Assembly: GCF_900105415.1 (NCBI RefSeq)
Contig: NZ_FNSM01000001.1
Coordinates: 5,667,501 to 5,731,500, forward strand
Source: Streptomyces sp. TLI_105
Lineage (GTDB): Bacteria; Actinomycetota; Actinomycetes; Streptomycetales; Streptomycetaceae
Length of the DNA stretch: 64,000 bases
Reading direction: 5' to 3'
Part shown: in pieces, positions 1-8,740 of the stretch
How positions within the stretch are numbered: the stretch's first letter is position 1
Layout of the letters: each line of letters begins with the position of its first letter
The notes under the pieces: model-generated
The model's database searches: none
Told to the model about the DNA's origin: nothing
The model's input: the letters and a program-made list of their open reading frames with translations, nothing else
Translations under genes and position numbers: made by a program

Positions 1-483
1 GGCCCGCTCGGCCAGCTCGGGGAAGCGGTTGTCGTAGCAGGTGGCCAGCGCGAACCGGATGCCGTCGAGCGCGAACCGCCCGTCGGCCCCGCCCGGTTCG
101 AAGACCTCCGCCTCGACCCCGTACAGGTGCTGCTTGTCGTAGCGGGCGAGGAGCGAGCCGTCCGGGCCGATCACGAGCGTGGTGATCCCGGCGCCCGAAC
201 CGGCCGTCCTCACCGGCCCGTTGACCACGGCCGCCGCGCCGGCGTCCCGGCAGGCGTCCCGTACGGGCCGGAGGCGCGGGTCGTCCTCGGTGAGGACCAG
301 GGCGGGGGTGTCGCGGATCAGGGACGGCTCGTACCCGGTGAGCGAGAGCTCGGAGAAGACCACGACCCGGGCCCCCTCCGCCCCGGCCGCCCGGACCAGG
401 CCGGCGATCGTACGGACGTTGGCGTCGATGTCCCCGGCGACCGGGACGAACTGGGTGGCTGCGACGATCATGGCGGCCATCAT
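1..483 (-). CDS. Carbon-nitrogen hydrolase (nitrilase superfamily), C-terminus cut by window edge
   Basis: Read on the minus strand from ATG at 483 (MMAAMIVAATQF), with further in-frame ATGs at 480 and 471. The first residues give the usual nitrilase opening strand, followed by a Glu in VFSELSLTGYEP (general base) and the catalytic Cys in LATCYDNRFPE at the window edge; the catalytic Lys falls in the YDKQHLYG segment. Superfamily members hydrolyse or condense amide or nitrile C-N bonds in the cytoplasm. The substrate cannot be told from this fragment. It starts 20 bp after the LysR stop on the same strand, so the two may be co-transcribed. About half the protein is missing only because the window ends. 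Confidence 0.85.
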   Translation of the reverse strand, partial: MMAAMIVAATQFVPVAGDIDANVRTIAGLVRAAGAEGARVVVFSELSLTGYEPSLIRDTPALVLTEDDPRLRPVRDACRDAGAAAVVNGPVRTAGSGAGITTLVIGPDGSLLARYDKQHLYGVEAEVFEPGGADGRFALDGIRFALATCYDNRFPELAERA

Positions 484-503
484 CCCGTGTCCGACTGTAA
501 GGA

Positions 504-1430
504 TCAAGAGTGGTCCGAGGGTATTAGCTGCTCCGCCGTCTCGCGGAGCAGGCCCAGGAACGCGGTCGCCGCGACCGTCGGGGTCGCGGGCGCCGCCGCG
601 CAGATCCGGCGGTACGGGACGTCCTCCGGGTGGATCGTGACGAGAGCGACGTCCCGTCGCACCGAAGCCGCCGCCAACGCGGGCACGAGCGTGACGCCGA
701 GGCCCGCCGCCACGGCCCCCAGCTTGGCGATCCAGTCGTGCGCGAGCAGCCCGGTGCGCGGCCGGAAACCGGCGGCGACGGCCGGCCGGAACAGGGTGTC
801 CTCCAGGCGCTCGTGGCCGACGATCCACTCCTCGTCGGCCAGCTCCGCGAGCCGCACGGCCCGCCGCCCCGCACACGGATGCCCCCGCTCCAGGGCCACC
901 AGCATCGGTTCGTCGAGCAGGGGGTGCAGCGTCACGCCGGGCGGCGGGGGAACGGCGGCCGCGGGGCCGACCACCGCGAGGTCCTCCTCCCCGGCGACCA
1001 CGAGCCCGAGGTGCTTGGCCGACGGCCCCTCGACGCGCGTGACCACGACCCCCGGGTGGCGCTCCCGGAAGGCGGCCTGCGCGCGCGGCACGAGGGAGGC
1101 GGTGGCGCTGGAGAAGGCCCCGAGCCGCAGCAGCCCGCCGTCGAGCGTGCGCAGCGAGGCCAGTTCGGCCCGGGCCGCGGCCAGCCGGTCCCGTACCGCC
1201 TCGGCGTGCGGCAGCAGCACCCGGCCCGCCTCGGTGAGCCGCACCCCGCGCGGCAGGCGCTCGAACAGCTCCGCGCCCATCTCCTCCTCCAGGGACTGCA
1301 CTTGGCGGGAGACCGCGGACTGCGTGTAGCCGAGGGCGTGGGCGGCGGCGGTGAAGGAGCCCGCGCGGGCGACCGCGAGGAAGGCCTCGTACAGGCCATG
1401 CGAGAGGGGCATGGCGGCCATGCTAGACAT
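504..1430 (-). CDS. LysR family transcriptional regulator
   Basis: A 308-residue protein if ATG 1430 is used; in-frame ATGs at 1421 and 1412 ([14 protein letters not shown]) are equally plausible, and no clear Shine-Dalgarno separates them. The N-terminal winged helix-turn-helix is plain ([19 protein letters not shown], followed by [18 protein letters not shown]). A LysR substrate-binding fold with two alpha/beta subdomains follows. Length fits the family. It is divergent from the oxidoreductase at 1471 with overlapping start regions, the classic LysR layout, so it probably controls that gene and possibly the nitrilase just downstream. The effector is unknown. Confidence 0.9.
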   Translation of the reverse strand: MSSMAAMPLSHGLYEAFLAVARAGSFTAAAHALGYTQSAVSRQVQSLEEEMGAELFERLPRGVRLTEAGRVLLPHAEAVRDRLAAARAELASLRTLDGGLLRLGAFSSATASLVPRAQAAFRERHPGVVVTRVEGPSAKHLGLVVAGEEDLAVVGPAAAVPPPPGVTLHPLLDEPMLVALERGHPCAGRRAVRLAELADEEWIVGHERLEDTLFRPAVAAGFRPRTGLLAHDWIAKLGAVAAGLGVTLVPALAAASVRRDVALVTIHPEDVPYRRICAAAPATPTVAATAFLGLLRETAEQLIPSDHS

Positions 1431-1434
1431 TCGC

Positions 1435-1463
1435 TTGTGGCATGTACGGGGCGGTCCTAGCGT
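1435..1463 (+). promoter_or_regulatory. Putative promoter of the 1471 oxidoreductase gene
   Basis: TTGTGG (1435-1440) and TAGCGT (1458-1463) are separated by exactly 17 bp. The expected start point is close to the ATG at 1471, so the transcript could be leaderless, which is common in Streptomyces. The site overlaps the start of the divergent LysR gene. Confidence 0.5.
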
Positions 1464-1470
1464 CGAGGAC

Positions 1471-2271
1471 ATGGAGAACACCCAGCTCTCGCAGATCGCC
1501 TTCCTCGGCCTCGGTTCCATGGGCCTGCCGATGGCCCGCCGCCTCCTCGACGCCGGCCACCCCCTGACCGTCTGGAACCGCACCGCCGCCAAGGCCGACG
1601 CCCTCGTCGCCGACGGCGCCGTCCGCGCCGCGACCCCCGCCGAGGCCGTCCGGGACGCCGACGTCGTCGTCACGATGCTCGCGGACCCGGCCGCCGCCCT
1701 CGCCGTCGCGGACGAGCTGATCCCGGCGCTGCGCCCCGGCACCCACTGGATCGACACCTCGACCGTCGGCCCGGACACCGTCGCCGCCCTCGCCGCCCGG
1801 CTCCCCGCCGGGGTCACCCTCCTCGACGCGCCCGTCATGGGCAGCGTCGACCGGGCGGCCACCGGTGAGCTGCTGATCCTCGCGGGCGGCGACACCGCGC
1901 CCGTCGCCGGCGTCCTCGACCGGCTCGGCACCGTCACCCCCTGCGGAGGCCCCGGCACGGGTGCCGCCCTCAAACTCGTCCTCATCAACGCCGTCATCGG
2001 CGGGGTCGCCCTCGTCGCCGAGGCCCTCGCGCTCGCCGACTCCCTCGGCCTGCCCCGCGACCTCGCGCTGCGCACCCTCGGCGCGGGCCCGCTCGCGGGC
2101 GCCGTCGGCCGGGCCACCGCCACCGGCTCGCACTTCCCGGTCGCCCTGGCCGCGAAGGACGTCGCCCTGGCGACGGCCACGGCGAAGCTGCCCGTCCTGG
2201 AGGCCGTCCACCGGCTCCTCGTCGAGGATCCGGCCCTCCTGGGCGAGGACCTGGCGGCCGTCGTCCGCTAG
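1471..2271 (+). CDS. NAD(P)-dependent oxidoreductase, beta-hydroxyacid dehydrogenase (HIBADH/imine reductase-like) family
   Basis: A 266-residue cytoplasmic protein. The N-terminal Rossmann motif [14 protein letters not shown] (about residues 9-22) binds the dinucleotide; the HIBADH-type segment [15 protein letters not shown] follows near residue 120, then the helix [12 protein letters not shown]. Two positions depart from the common family pattern: the substrate loop is DAPVMGS rather than DAPVSGG, and the Asn after the active-site Lys is five residues on rather than four. The substrate is therefore uncertain, and imine reductase-like or other specificities remain open. The start is set by GAGG a few bases upstream. 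The stop overlaps the convergent tetR stop by four bases (CTAG, 2268-2271). Confidence 0.85.
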   Translation: MENTQLSQIAFLGLGSMGLPMARRLLDAGHPLTVWNRTAAKADALVADGAVRAATPAEAVRDADVVVTMLADPAAALAVADELIPALRPGTHWIDTSTVGPDTVAALAARLPAGVTLLDAPVMGSVDRAATGELLILAGGDTAPVAGVLDRLGTVTPCGGPGTGAALKLVLINAVIGGVALVAEALALADSLGLPRDLALRTLGAGPLAGAVGRATATGSHFPVALAAKDVALATATAKLPVLEAVHRLLVEDPALLGEDLAAVVR

Positions 2272-2843
2272 CCGCGCTCCTCGGAGCCGTACAGCAGCCG
2301 CAGGAAGTCCCGGAAGGCGCCCGGCATGTCGACCGCCGACGGGTCCAGGAGCCACTGGTACTGGAGGCCGTCCATCACCGCCGTGAGCAGGGGCGCGGCC
2401 CGCTCCGGGGTGAGGCCGCCGGGCAGCCGCTCGCCGAACTCCAGGCGCAGGACGTCCGCCATGTTGGCCCGCACCTGCGTGTACCGCTCGGTGAAGAACT
2501 CCCGCGCCGGATGCCCGTCGGTGACGCTCTCGCCGAGCAGCGCGGAGAAGGTCTGCACGATCCCCGGTCGCATCGCGTTGTACTCGACGAGCGACTCCAG
2601 GAGGTCCAGCCGCCAGCCCTCGCGGTCCCGGCCTCCGCTCGTGTCCCAGCGGTCCCGCTCCTCCAGGACCGCGACGAGCAGCGCCTCCTTCGTCGGGTAG
2701 TAGTGCAGCAGCCCCTGCTGGGTCAGCCCGACGCGCTCGGCGACGGAGCCGAGGGTGGCGCCCCGGTAGCCGCGCTCGGCGATCACTTCGAGGGCGGCGC
2801 GCAGGATGTCCGCGCGCCGTTCCTCGCTCCTGGCCCGCACCAT
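2268..2843 (-). CDS. TetR family transcriptional regulator (likely beta-glucosidase repressor)
   Basis: A 191-residue protein; ATG 2843 is chosen because GGAAGGGGG lies just upstream and the TetR helix-turn-helix begins at once ([22 protein letters not shown], then [12 protein letters not shown]). A C-terminal TetR ligand domain follows. It is divergent from the GH3 beta-glucosidase at 3006, with a perfect inverted repeat at 2928-2951 between the genes. From this layout it is inferred to repress the glucosidase and itself, the inducer probably being a sugar or aglycone; the sequence does not name it. Confidence 0.9.
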   Translation of the reverse strand: MVRARSEERRADILRAALEVIAERGYRGATLGSVAERVGLTQQGLLHYYPTKEALLVAVLEERDRWDTSGGRDREGWRLDLLESLVEYNAMRPGIVQTFSALLGESVTDGHPAREFFTERYTQVRANMADVLRLEFGERLPGGLTPERAAPLLTAVMDGLQYQWLLDPSAVDMPGAFRDFLRLLYGSEERG

Positions 2844-2927
2844 CGCCGTGGCCCCCTTCCGCAGGTTCGTCCGTCCGACAGGACCGTACCCGCTCGCCCC
2901 GCCCCACGAGTAACGAAGAGATAACGT

Positions 2928-2951
2928 CACCTACCGATCTACAGGTAGGTG
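2928..2951. promoter_or_regulatory. Palindromic operator, probable TetR site
   Basis: CACCTACC and GGTAGGTG form a perfect 8-bp inverted repeat around an 8-bp centre (2936-2943), between the divergent tetR (2843) and GH3 (3006) genes. Size and symmetry fit a TetR dimer site. A direct link to this regulator is inferred from position only. Confidence 0.6.
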
Positions 2952-3005
2952 GGTGCACGATGGGCGGCATCGGGGTCATCGGCACGTCAACGAGGAGGTA
3001 CGGCC

Positions 3006-5441
3006 ATGGCGGAGAACACCGCGGAGACCGTGAGGAACGCGGTCGTCGAGGCGGCGCTCGGCAAGCTCGACCTGGACGCCAAGACCCGGCTGCTCGCCGG
3101 CCAGGACATGTGGTCCCTGCCCGCCCTGCCGGAGATCGGCCTGAAGTCCCTGGTCATGTCCGACGGCCCCATCGGCGTCCGCGGCGTCCGCTGGACCGCC
3201 GACGACCCCTCCGTCGCGCTCCCGTCCCCCACCGCGCTCGCCGCCGCCTGGGACCCCGCCCTCGCCCGCCGGGCCGGCCGGCTCCTCGCCCAGGAGGCCC
3301 GCCGCAAGGGCGTCCACGTCCTCCTCGCGCCCACGGTCAACCTGCACCGCACCCCGCTCGGCGGCCGCCACTTCGAGGCCTACAGCGAGGACCCGTACCT
3401 CACCGGCGCCATCGGCACCGGCTACGTCCGGGGCGTCCAGGACGGCGGCGTCGGCACCACCGTCAAGCACTTCGTCGCCAACGACGCCGAGACCGACCGC
3501 TTCACCGTCGACAACCGGATCGCCCCGCGCCCCCTCCGCGAGCTCTACCTCGCCCCCTTCGAGGCCATCGTCAAGAACGCCCGCCCCTGGGGCATCATGA
3601 CCGCCTACAACCAGGTCAACGGCGTCACGATGACCGAGCACCACCAGCTCGTGAACGAGGTCCTGCGCGGCGAGTGGGGCTTCGACGGCTTCAACGTCTC
3701 CGACTGGATGGCCGCCCGATCCACCACCGCCGACATCGCGGGCGGCCTCGACGTCGCCATGCCGGGACCCGCCACCGTCTACGGCGAGGCCCTCGCCGCC
3801 GCCGTCCGCGCCGGCGAGGTCGAGGAGTCCGCCGTCGACGCCGCCGTGCGCAACGTCCTGCGGCTCGCCGCCCGCGTCGGCGCCCTCGAAGGCGCCCCGC
3901 CCGTCGTCACCGAACACCCCGCCGCCCTCGACGGCGACGCCCTCGCCCGGGAGATCGCCCGCCGCGGCTTCGTCCTCGTACGGAACGAGAACGGCGCCCT
4001 GCCCCTGAAGAACGGCACCGTCGCCCTCTCCGGCGCCGCCGCCCGCGACGCCCGGGTCCTCGGCGGCGGCTCCGCCCAGGTCTTCCCCGACCACGTCGTC
4101 TCCCCGCTCGACGGCCTCGCCGCCGCCCTCCCCGAAGGCGCCCTGACCTTCACGATCGGCGCCGACCCCAGCGAGGAACTCGCCCCCGCCGAGCAGGGCT
4201 TCACCCTCCGCGCCCGCTGCCGCGACGCCGCCGGGAACGTCATCGGCGAGGGCTCCCTGCCCAACGGCCAGGTCCAGTGGATCGGCGACGACCTCCCCGA
4301 GGGCGTCACCCACGAGACCCTCGCCTCCATCGAGGTCATCGGCACCTTCACCCCGCGCGAGTCCGGCGAGCACGCCTTCGGCACCCGTGGCCTCGGCGCC
4401 TTCACCCTCACCGTCGCCGGGGAGACCGTCTTCGACGGCACCCAGGTCATGGGCCCCGAGACCGACCCCTTCGAGGCCTTCTTCGGCTCCCCGGTCGAGC
4501 GCGGCAAGGTCGCGCTCACCGCCGGCGAGACCGTCGAGGTCTCCCTCCTGCACACCCTCGACAAGGAGTTCGCGGCCCCGCTCCCGGCCGTCATGTTCTC
4601 CTTCGTCCACCTCGGTCCCCGCCGTGACCCCGACGAACTGATCGCCGAGGCCGTCGAGGCCGCCCGCGCCGCCGACACCGCCGTCGTGGTCGTCGCCACC
4701 ACCGAGCGCGTCGAGTCCGAGGGCTTCGACCGCAAGGACCTCGCCCTCCCCGGCCGCCAGGACGACCTCGTACGGGCCGTGGCCGCCGCCAACCCGAACA
4801 CCGTCGTCGTCGTCAACGCCGGCTCCCCGGTCGAGCTGCCCTGGCGCGAGGACGTGGCCGCGATCCTGCTCGGCTGGTTCCCCGGCCAGGAGGGCGGCGC
4901 CGCCCTCGCCGACGTCCTCACCGGCGCCGAGGAGCCCGGTGGCCGCCTCCCCACCACCTGGCCCGTCGCCCTCGCCGACGCCCCCGTCACCGAGGTCACC
5001 CCGACGGACGGCGAACTGCACTACACCGAGGGCGTCTTCATCGGATACCGCGCCTGGGACAAGGCCGGCGCCGTCCCCGCGTACCCCTTCGGCCACGGCC
5101 TCGGCTACACGAGCTGGTCGTACGACTCCCTGGTCGCGACCCCCGACACGGCCACCGTCCGGATCACCAACACCGGCGACCGGCGGGGCCGCGAGACCGT
5201 CCAGATCTACCTGGCCCCCGTATCGGACTCCGTGGAACGCCCCGCCCGCTGGCTCGCCGGCTTCGCGAGCGTCGAGGCCGCGCCCGGCGAGACCGTCGAG
5301 ACCGGGATCGCGCTGCCCCGCCGCGCCTTCGAGATCTGGGACGAGGACAGGGGCGACTGGACCCTCGTCACCGGGGCGTACGAGGTCGTCGCGGCCCGCT
5401 CCCTCACCGACGCCCGCCTGACCGCCACCCTGGAGCTCTGA
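3006..5441 (+). CDS. Glycoside hydrolase family 3 beta-glucosidase with PA14 insert
   Basis: An 811-residue protein; ATG 3006 has a GAGGAGG ribosome site eleven bases ahead. Order: GH3 N-terminal barrel (about 25-300) with the nucleophile Asp in GFNVSDWMAA near residue 235; GH3 C-terminal alpha/beta domain beginning near 310; a PA14 domain inserted at about 395-550; the rest of the C-terminal domain; a fibronectin III-like domain at about 730-805. The KHF and ND motifs of family 3 sugar binding are present (TVKHFVANDAETDR). No signal peptide is seen, so it probably works in the cytoplasm on imported beta-glucosides. The length and PA14 insert match the subgroup of bacterial and yeast KlBglI-like enzymes. 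The upstream TetR palindrome suggests induction by substrate. Confidence 0.92.
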   Translation: MAENTAETVRNAVVEAALGKLDLDAKTRLLAGQDMWSLPALPEIGLKSLVMSDGPIGVRGVRWTADDPSVALPSPTALAAAWDPALARRAGRLLAQEARRKGVHVLLAPTVNLHRTPLGGRHFEAYSEDPYLTGAIGTGYVRGVQDGGVGTTVKHFVANDAETDRFTVDNRIAPRPLRELYLAPFEAIVKNARPWGIMTAYNQVNGVTMTEHHQLVNEVLRGEWGFDGFNVSDWMAARSTTADIAGGLDVAMPGPATVYGEALAAAVRAGEVEESAVDAAVRNVLRLAARVGALEGAPPVVTEHPAALDGDALAREIARRGFVLVRNENGALPLKNGTVALSGAAARDARVLGGGSAQVFPDHVVSPLDGLAAALPEGALTFTIGADPSEELAPAEQGFTLRARCRDAAGNVIGEGSLPNGQVQWIGDDLPEGVTHETLASIEVIGTFTPRESGEHAFGTRGLGAFTLTVAGETVFDGTQVMGPETDPFEAFFGSPVERGKVALTAGETVEVSLLHTLDKEFAAPLPAVMFSFVHLGPRRDPDELIAEAVEAARAADTAVVVVATTERVESEGFDRKDLALPGRQDDLVRAVAAANPNTVVVVNAGSPVELPWREDVAAILLGWFPGQEGGAALADVLTGAEEPGGRLPTTWPVALADAPVTEVTPTDGELHYTEGVFIGYRAWDKAGAVPAYPFGHGLGYTSWSYDSLVATPDTATVRITNTGDRRGRETVQIYLAPVSDSVERPARWLAGFASVEAAPGETVETGIALPRRAFEIWDEDRGDWTLVTGAYEVVAARSLTDARLTATLEL

Positions 5442-5462
5442 CCCGACGGGCACCCCACGACC

Positions 5463-5498
5463 GGCCCCGGGGCGGCACCTGACAACCGCCCCGGGGCC
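5463..5498. terminator. Bidirectional hairpin terminator
   Basis: GGCCCCGGGGCGG (5463-5475) pairs perfectly with CCGCCCCGGGGCC (5486-5498) over a 10-nt loop. It lies in the 59-bp gap between two convergent genes. There is no T-tract, as usual in Streptomyces. Confidence 0.7.
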
Positions 5499-5500
5499 CC

Positions 5501-6391
5501 TCACCCCTTCGTGATCCGCCGGTACGCCAGCTCCGCGAGCCGCGCCTGCCCGTCCTTGCTCGGATGGAACCAGTCCCAGGGGCTCAACTGCCCGCCGTCG
5601 AAGCGGAACCCGAAGACCGCCCCGCCGTCGTACCGGCAGCGCGCGTCCTTCGCGCAGACCTCCTCCAGGACCCCGTTGTACGCCACCACCCGGTCCCGCA
5701 CCGCCGCCCGCCGCCGCTCGGCCGCCGGACCCAGGTCCTCCGCGTCCGCCAGCATCGCGCCGCAGATCCCCAGCTTCCACACCCGGAGCCCCATCGGGCT
5801 CAGCCGCCCCGTCGACCACAGGCGCTTCAGGTCCGGCACGCTCGCCACGTACACCTGCGCCTTCGGTGCGCCCGCCCGCAGCCGGGCGAGGGCCGCCTCG
5901 AAGGAGGCGCGGAAATCGGCGACCGGGGTCATGAGGTCCGGAGTGGCCCGGCAGGCGTCGTTCGCCCCCATCATCACCGTCACCAGCTCGGGCTTCTCGG
6001 CCGCCGCCCCCGCCATCTGTGCGGGGAGCTCCGCCATCCGCGCGCCCGTCCTGGCCAGGTTCCAGCTGCGGGTGGCCACCTTCTCCGGGCCGAGCAGCCG
6101 CAGCGCCAGGCTGTTGACGCCGGTGTCCGTCCCGGTCGCCCAGGACACCTCGGGGCAGTCCGCGAGGAGGGAGCACGCGTCGAAGGCGCGGGTCATGGAG
6201 TCGCCGACGGCCGCGACGGAGGCGGGGGAGACGTCCCACGACGGCGTCGGTCTCGGCTTCGGCTTCGGCGCGGACGCCTTGACCGGGGCCTCCTGCGGGT
6301 CCCCGGCCGTGCAGCCGGAGAGCGCCCCGCCGCACAGCAGCGCGGCCGTCGCGGCGGCGACAGCGGTACGGAATCGGCGTCGGCCGCGCAT
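5501..6391 (-). CDS. Secreted SGNH/GDSL-family hydrolase lipoprotein
   Basis: A 296-residue protein from ATG 6391, with AAGGAGG nine bases upstream. The N-terminus is an export signal with an arginine run (RGRRRFR) and a lipobox (LSGC, Cys near residue 26), so it is probably anchored to the outer face of the membrane. A proline/lysine-rich linker leads to the SGNH fold: block I VGDSMTRAF (nucleophile Ser), block III MMGANDACR, and block V DWFHPSKDG (catalytic Asp/His). SGNH enzymes are esterases or lipases; the substrate is not evident. The arginine run could mean Tat export. Confidence 0.85.
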   Translation of the reverse strand: MRGRRRFRTAVAAATAALLCGGALSGCTAGDPQEAPVKASAPKPKPRPTPSWDVSPASVAAVGDSMTRAFDACSLLADCPEVSWATGTDTGVNSLALRLLGPEKVATRSWNLARTGARMAELPAQMAGAAAEKPELVTVMMGANDACRATPDLMTPVADFRASFEAALARLRAGAPKAQVYVASVPDLKRLWSTGRLSPMGLRVWKLGICGAMLADAEDLGPAAERRRAAVRDRVVAYNGVLEEVCAKDARCRYDGGAVFGFRFDGGQLSPWDWFHPSKDGQARLAELAYRRITKG

Positions 6392-6649
6392 CCCCGGCCC
6401 CTCCTTCGGCGTCCTGGCGGGTGAAAGCTTCGTGTTCACCCGCCCCCGGACCGACCGTACGTCACACCGATGACGGTGCGGCACGGTAGCTTTTCCCCCG
6501 TCGAACCAGAGGCGCCTTTGCCGACCGGCTCCGGTAAATTACATCACGTCACATGCTGTCCCTTTTTTGATGGTTTGCGATGCTCTGCTCCTGATGCTGT
6601 TTACTGAGGCCGCTGGGAAGGCGAACCTCGTCCCACACTGGAGGTCCCG

Positions 6650-7144
6650 GTGACGACACGTGGAGTCCTGTACGTTCACTCCGCACCGCGCGCGATGTGC
6701 CCGCACGTCGAATGGGCGGTCGCGGGTGTCCTCGGTGCGAGGGTCCAGCTCGACTGGATCCGCCAGCCGGCGTCCCCCGGCACCTGGAGAGCCGAGTTCT
6801 CCTGGCAGGGCCAGACCGGCACCGCCTCCAAGCTCGCCTCCGCACTCCGCGGCTGGCAGATGCTCCGCTTCGAGGTCACCGCGGAACCCTGCCCCACCGC
6901 CGAGGGCGAACGCTACAGCGCCACCCCCGACCTGGGCATCTTCCACGCCGTCACCGGCATGCACGGCGACATCCTGATCCCCGAGGACCGGCTGCGGGCC
7001 GCCCTCGCACGCTCCGCGCAGGGCGAGACCCAACTGGAGACGGAGATCGCCAAGCTGCTCGGGAAGCCCTGGGACGACGAGCTGGAACCCTTCCGGTACG
7101 CGGGCGAGGGCGCCCCCGTCCGCTGGCTGCACCAGGTCGTCTGA
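6650..7144 (+). CDS. DUF3145 protein
   Basis: A 164-residue soluble protein from GTG 6650 with GGAGG seven bases upstream. The sequence opens TTRGVLYVHSAPRAMCPHVEW, recognised as the actinobacterial DUF3145 family, which is conserved in single copy and has no known biochemical role. No signal peptide or membrane helix. It stands alone: upstream is the divergent lipoprotein gene, and downstream a 51-bp gap leads to a membrane protein on the same strand. No function is proposed. Confidence 0.85.
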   Translation: MTTRGVLYVHSAPRAMCPHVEWAVAGVLGARVQLDWIRQPASPGTWRAEFSWQGQTGTASKLASALRGWQMLRFEVTAEPCPTAEGERYSATPDLGIFHAVTGMHGDILIPEDRLRAALARSAQGETQLETEIAKLLGKPWDDELEPFRYAGEGAPVRWLHQVV

Positions 7145-7195
7145 CGCGGGTGGATTCCGCCCGGGTGCGCAGGGGGCGCGCCGGGTGGGAGAGAA

Positions 7196-8680
7196 GTGAC
7201 GCGTGACGGCGCAGCGGGGGCCGCGTTCGGCGCCGCGGTGGTCTTCCTGGGTGCGGGGGTCGTCGGCGGTGCCTGGCCGACGGGCTGGGTGGCACTGGTG
7301 TGCGCCCTGGTCCTGGCAGCGCTCGGGGCGACCGTTCTGGTGAGCCGGCGGAGGGACCGTACAACTCCCCGTGACGAGGGTACGGTCCTCGACAAGACCG
7401 GCGCCGGCCGGGCCACCGGCCGGTCCTCCACGGTGGCCGCCGGGGTCGTCTGGCTGCTCGCGCTCGCGGCCGCGGGGAGTTGGGGACTCATGGCGGCGGA
7501 CGACGACGCCGACGGGGACAGGGCGTCCGGCAACCCCTCGGCCACGGCCCCCGCTTCGCCGACCGGGGGCGAGGCGGGCATCGCGTGGTCCGTCCCGGCG
7601 GTCGGAGCGAAGTACGACGAGGGGGTCGGCGCCTGGGCCCTCGGGGACACCGTCGGGCAGGGGCGGCTCGACGGGCTGTTCGCCTACGACTCCGCCGACG
7701 GCGACGTCCGCTGGAGCGTTCCCGCGCCGACCCGCGAGGCCCTCTGCGCGATGTCCCCGGACACCGAGCAGGGCATCGGCCTGATCGCCCACGGCCGGCA
7801 CGAGGAGGCCTGCGCGACCGTCCTCGCCGTCCGCACCTCCGACGGCAAGGTCCTGTGGCGGAAGGACCTCACCGGCAAGGGCCTTCTCGCCCGGGGTCTC
7901 GCCGTCGGCGGCGGAACCGCCGTCACCGCCGAGGACGGAACCGTACGGGGTCGTTCCGCCGAGACCGGCGAACAGCGCTGGCAGCGGGCCTCCGACAAGG
8001 GCTGCGAGGTGCTCGCGGTGGACGCCGACGCCACCCGTGCCCTCGTCGTCGAACAGTGCGGCAAGGGTGCGCGGCTCGTCGCCCTGGACACCCGGACCGG
8101 CGCACGGCGGTGGATCCGGGAGCTGCCCGTCGAGTCCCGCGCCGAGGCTTCGGTCGTCTCCGTCTCCCCGGTCGTCCTCGCGGTCGACGAGGACGACAAG
8201 CGCGGCACCCACGCCTTCCTGGGCTTCGATGACCGGGGCGCCCCGACGGTGACCATTCCGCTCGCCGGCCCCGAGAGCCTTCTCTCCGCCCCCGGCGACG
8301 TGGGCAGCGGCCGCTCCACCCGGCCCGTCGTCCGTGACGGACGTCTGATCACCCTCGCCGAGCGCGAACTCGTGCCCGACCGGGTCGTCGCCCACTCCCT
8401 CACGGACGGCCGGAAGGCGTGGGAGTACCGCTCGGAGCACCAGACGACGGCGCTGGCGGTGGAACCGGACGGCCGCGTCGCGGTCCTGGAGAACCGGAAC
8501 GGCGCGGCGGTCGTGCTCCTCGACCCGGCCACGGGCGAGGCGGGTGCGGTGCTCTCCGCGGAGGACGCGGCGGCGAAGCTGTCCATCGAGCCGGAACTCC
8601 TTGTCGCCCCCGGCGGCCGCCACGTCGTCGTGAACCACATCCTGATGCAGGCGGAACCCTCGGCCTTCGCCCTGCACTGA
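7196..8680 (+). CDS. PQQ-type beta-propeller membrane protein
   Basis: A 494-residue protein from GTG 7196 with a GGGAGAGA ribosome site. Two membrane helices occur at about residues 8-50 (two hydrophobic stretches) and 80-100, then a Ser/Pro-rich linker, then a beta-propeller outside the membrane. Repeated blades of the PQQ/WD40-like kind are visible (LFAYDSADGDVRWSV, VLAVRTSDGKVLWR, VRGRSAETGEQRWQ, LVALDTRTGARRW). No PQQ-dehydrogenase catalytic residues are apparent, so it is more likely a binding or scaffold protein than an enzyme. It is convergent with fabF across a strong hairpin. Confidence 0.8.
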   Translation: MTRDGAAGAAFGAAVVFLGAGVVGGAWPTGWVALVCALVLAALGATVLVSRRRDRTTPRDEGTVLDKTGAGRATGRSSTVAAGVVWLLALAAAGSWGLMAADDDADGDRASGNPSATAPASPTGGEAGIAWSVPAVGAKYDEGVGAWALGDTVGQGRLDGLFAYDSADGDVRWSVPAPTREALCAMSPDTEQGIGLIAHGRHEEACATVLAVRTSDGKVLWRKDLTGKGLLARGLAVGGGTAVTAEDGTVRGRSAETGEQRWQRASDKGCEVLAVDADATRALVVEQCGKGARLVALDTRTGARRWIRELPVESRAEASVVSVSPVVLAVDEDDKRGTHAFLGFDDRGAPTVTIPLAGPESLLSAPGDVGSGRSTRPVVRDGRLITLAERELVPDRVVAHSLTDGRKAWEYRSEHQTTALAVEPDGRVAVLENRNGAAVVLLDPATGEAGAVLSAEDAAAKLSIEPELLVAPGGRHVVVNHILMQAEPSAFALH

Positions 8681-8695
8681 CCCTCCGCACGACGA

Positions 8696-8723
8696 AGGCC
8701 CACCCCCGGGCGGGGGTGGGCCT
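8696..8723. terminator. Bidirectional hairpin terminator between propeller gene and fabF
   Basis: AGGCCCACCCCCG (8696-8708) is complementary to CGGGGGTGGGCCT (8711-8723), giving at least 12 bp of stem with a tiny loop. It lies between two convergent stop codons and can serve both the propeller gene and the fab operon. Confidence 0.75.
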
Positions 8724-8740
8724 CACGCGTGAGGTGCGGG

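Noticed and set aside
2976..6335. Very long open frame on the minus strand (over 1,100 codons) antisense to the beta-glucosidase
   Set aside because: High-GC codon bias opens shadow frames. The translation is low-complexity Gly/Ala/Arg-rich, while the plus-strand protein has complete GH3 motifs.
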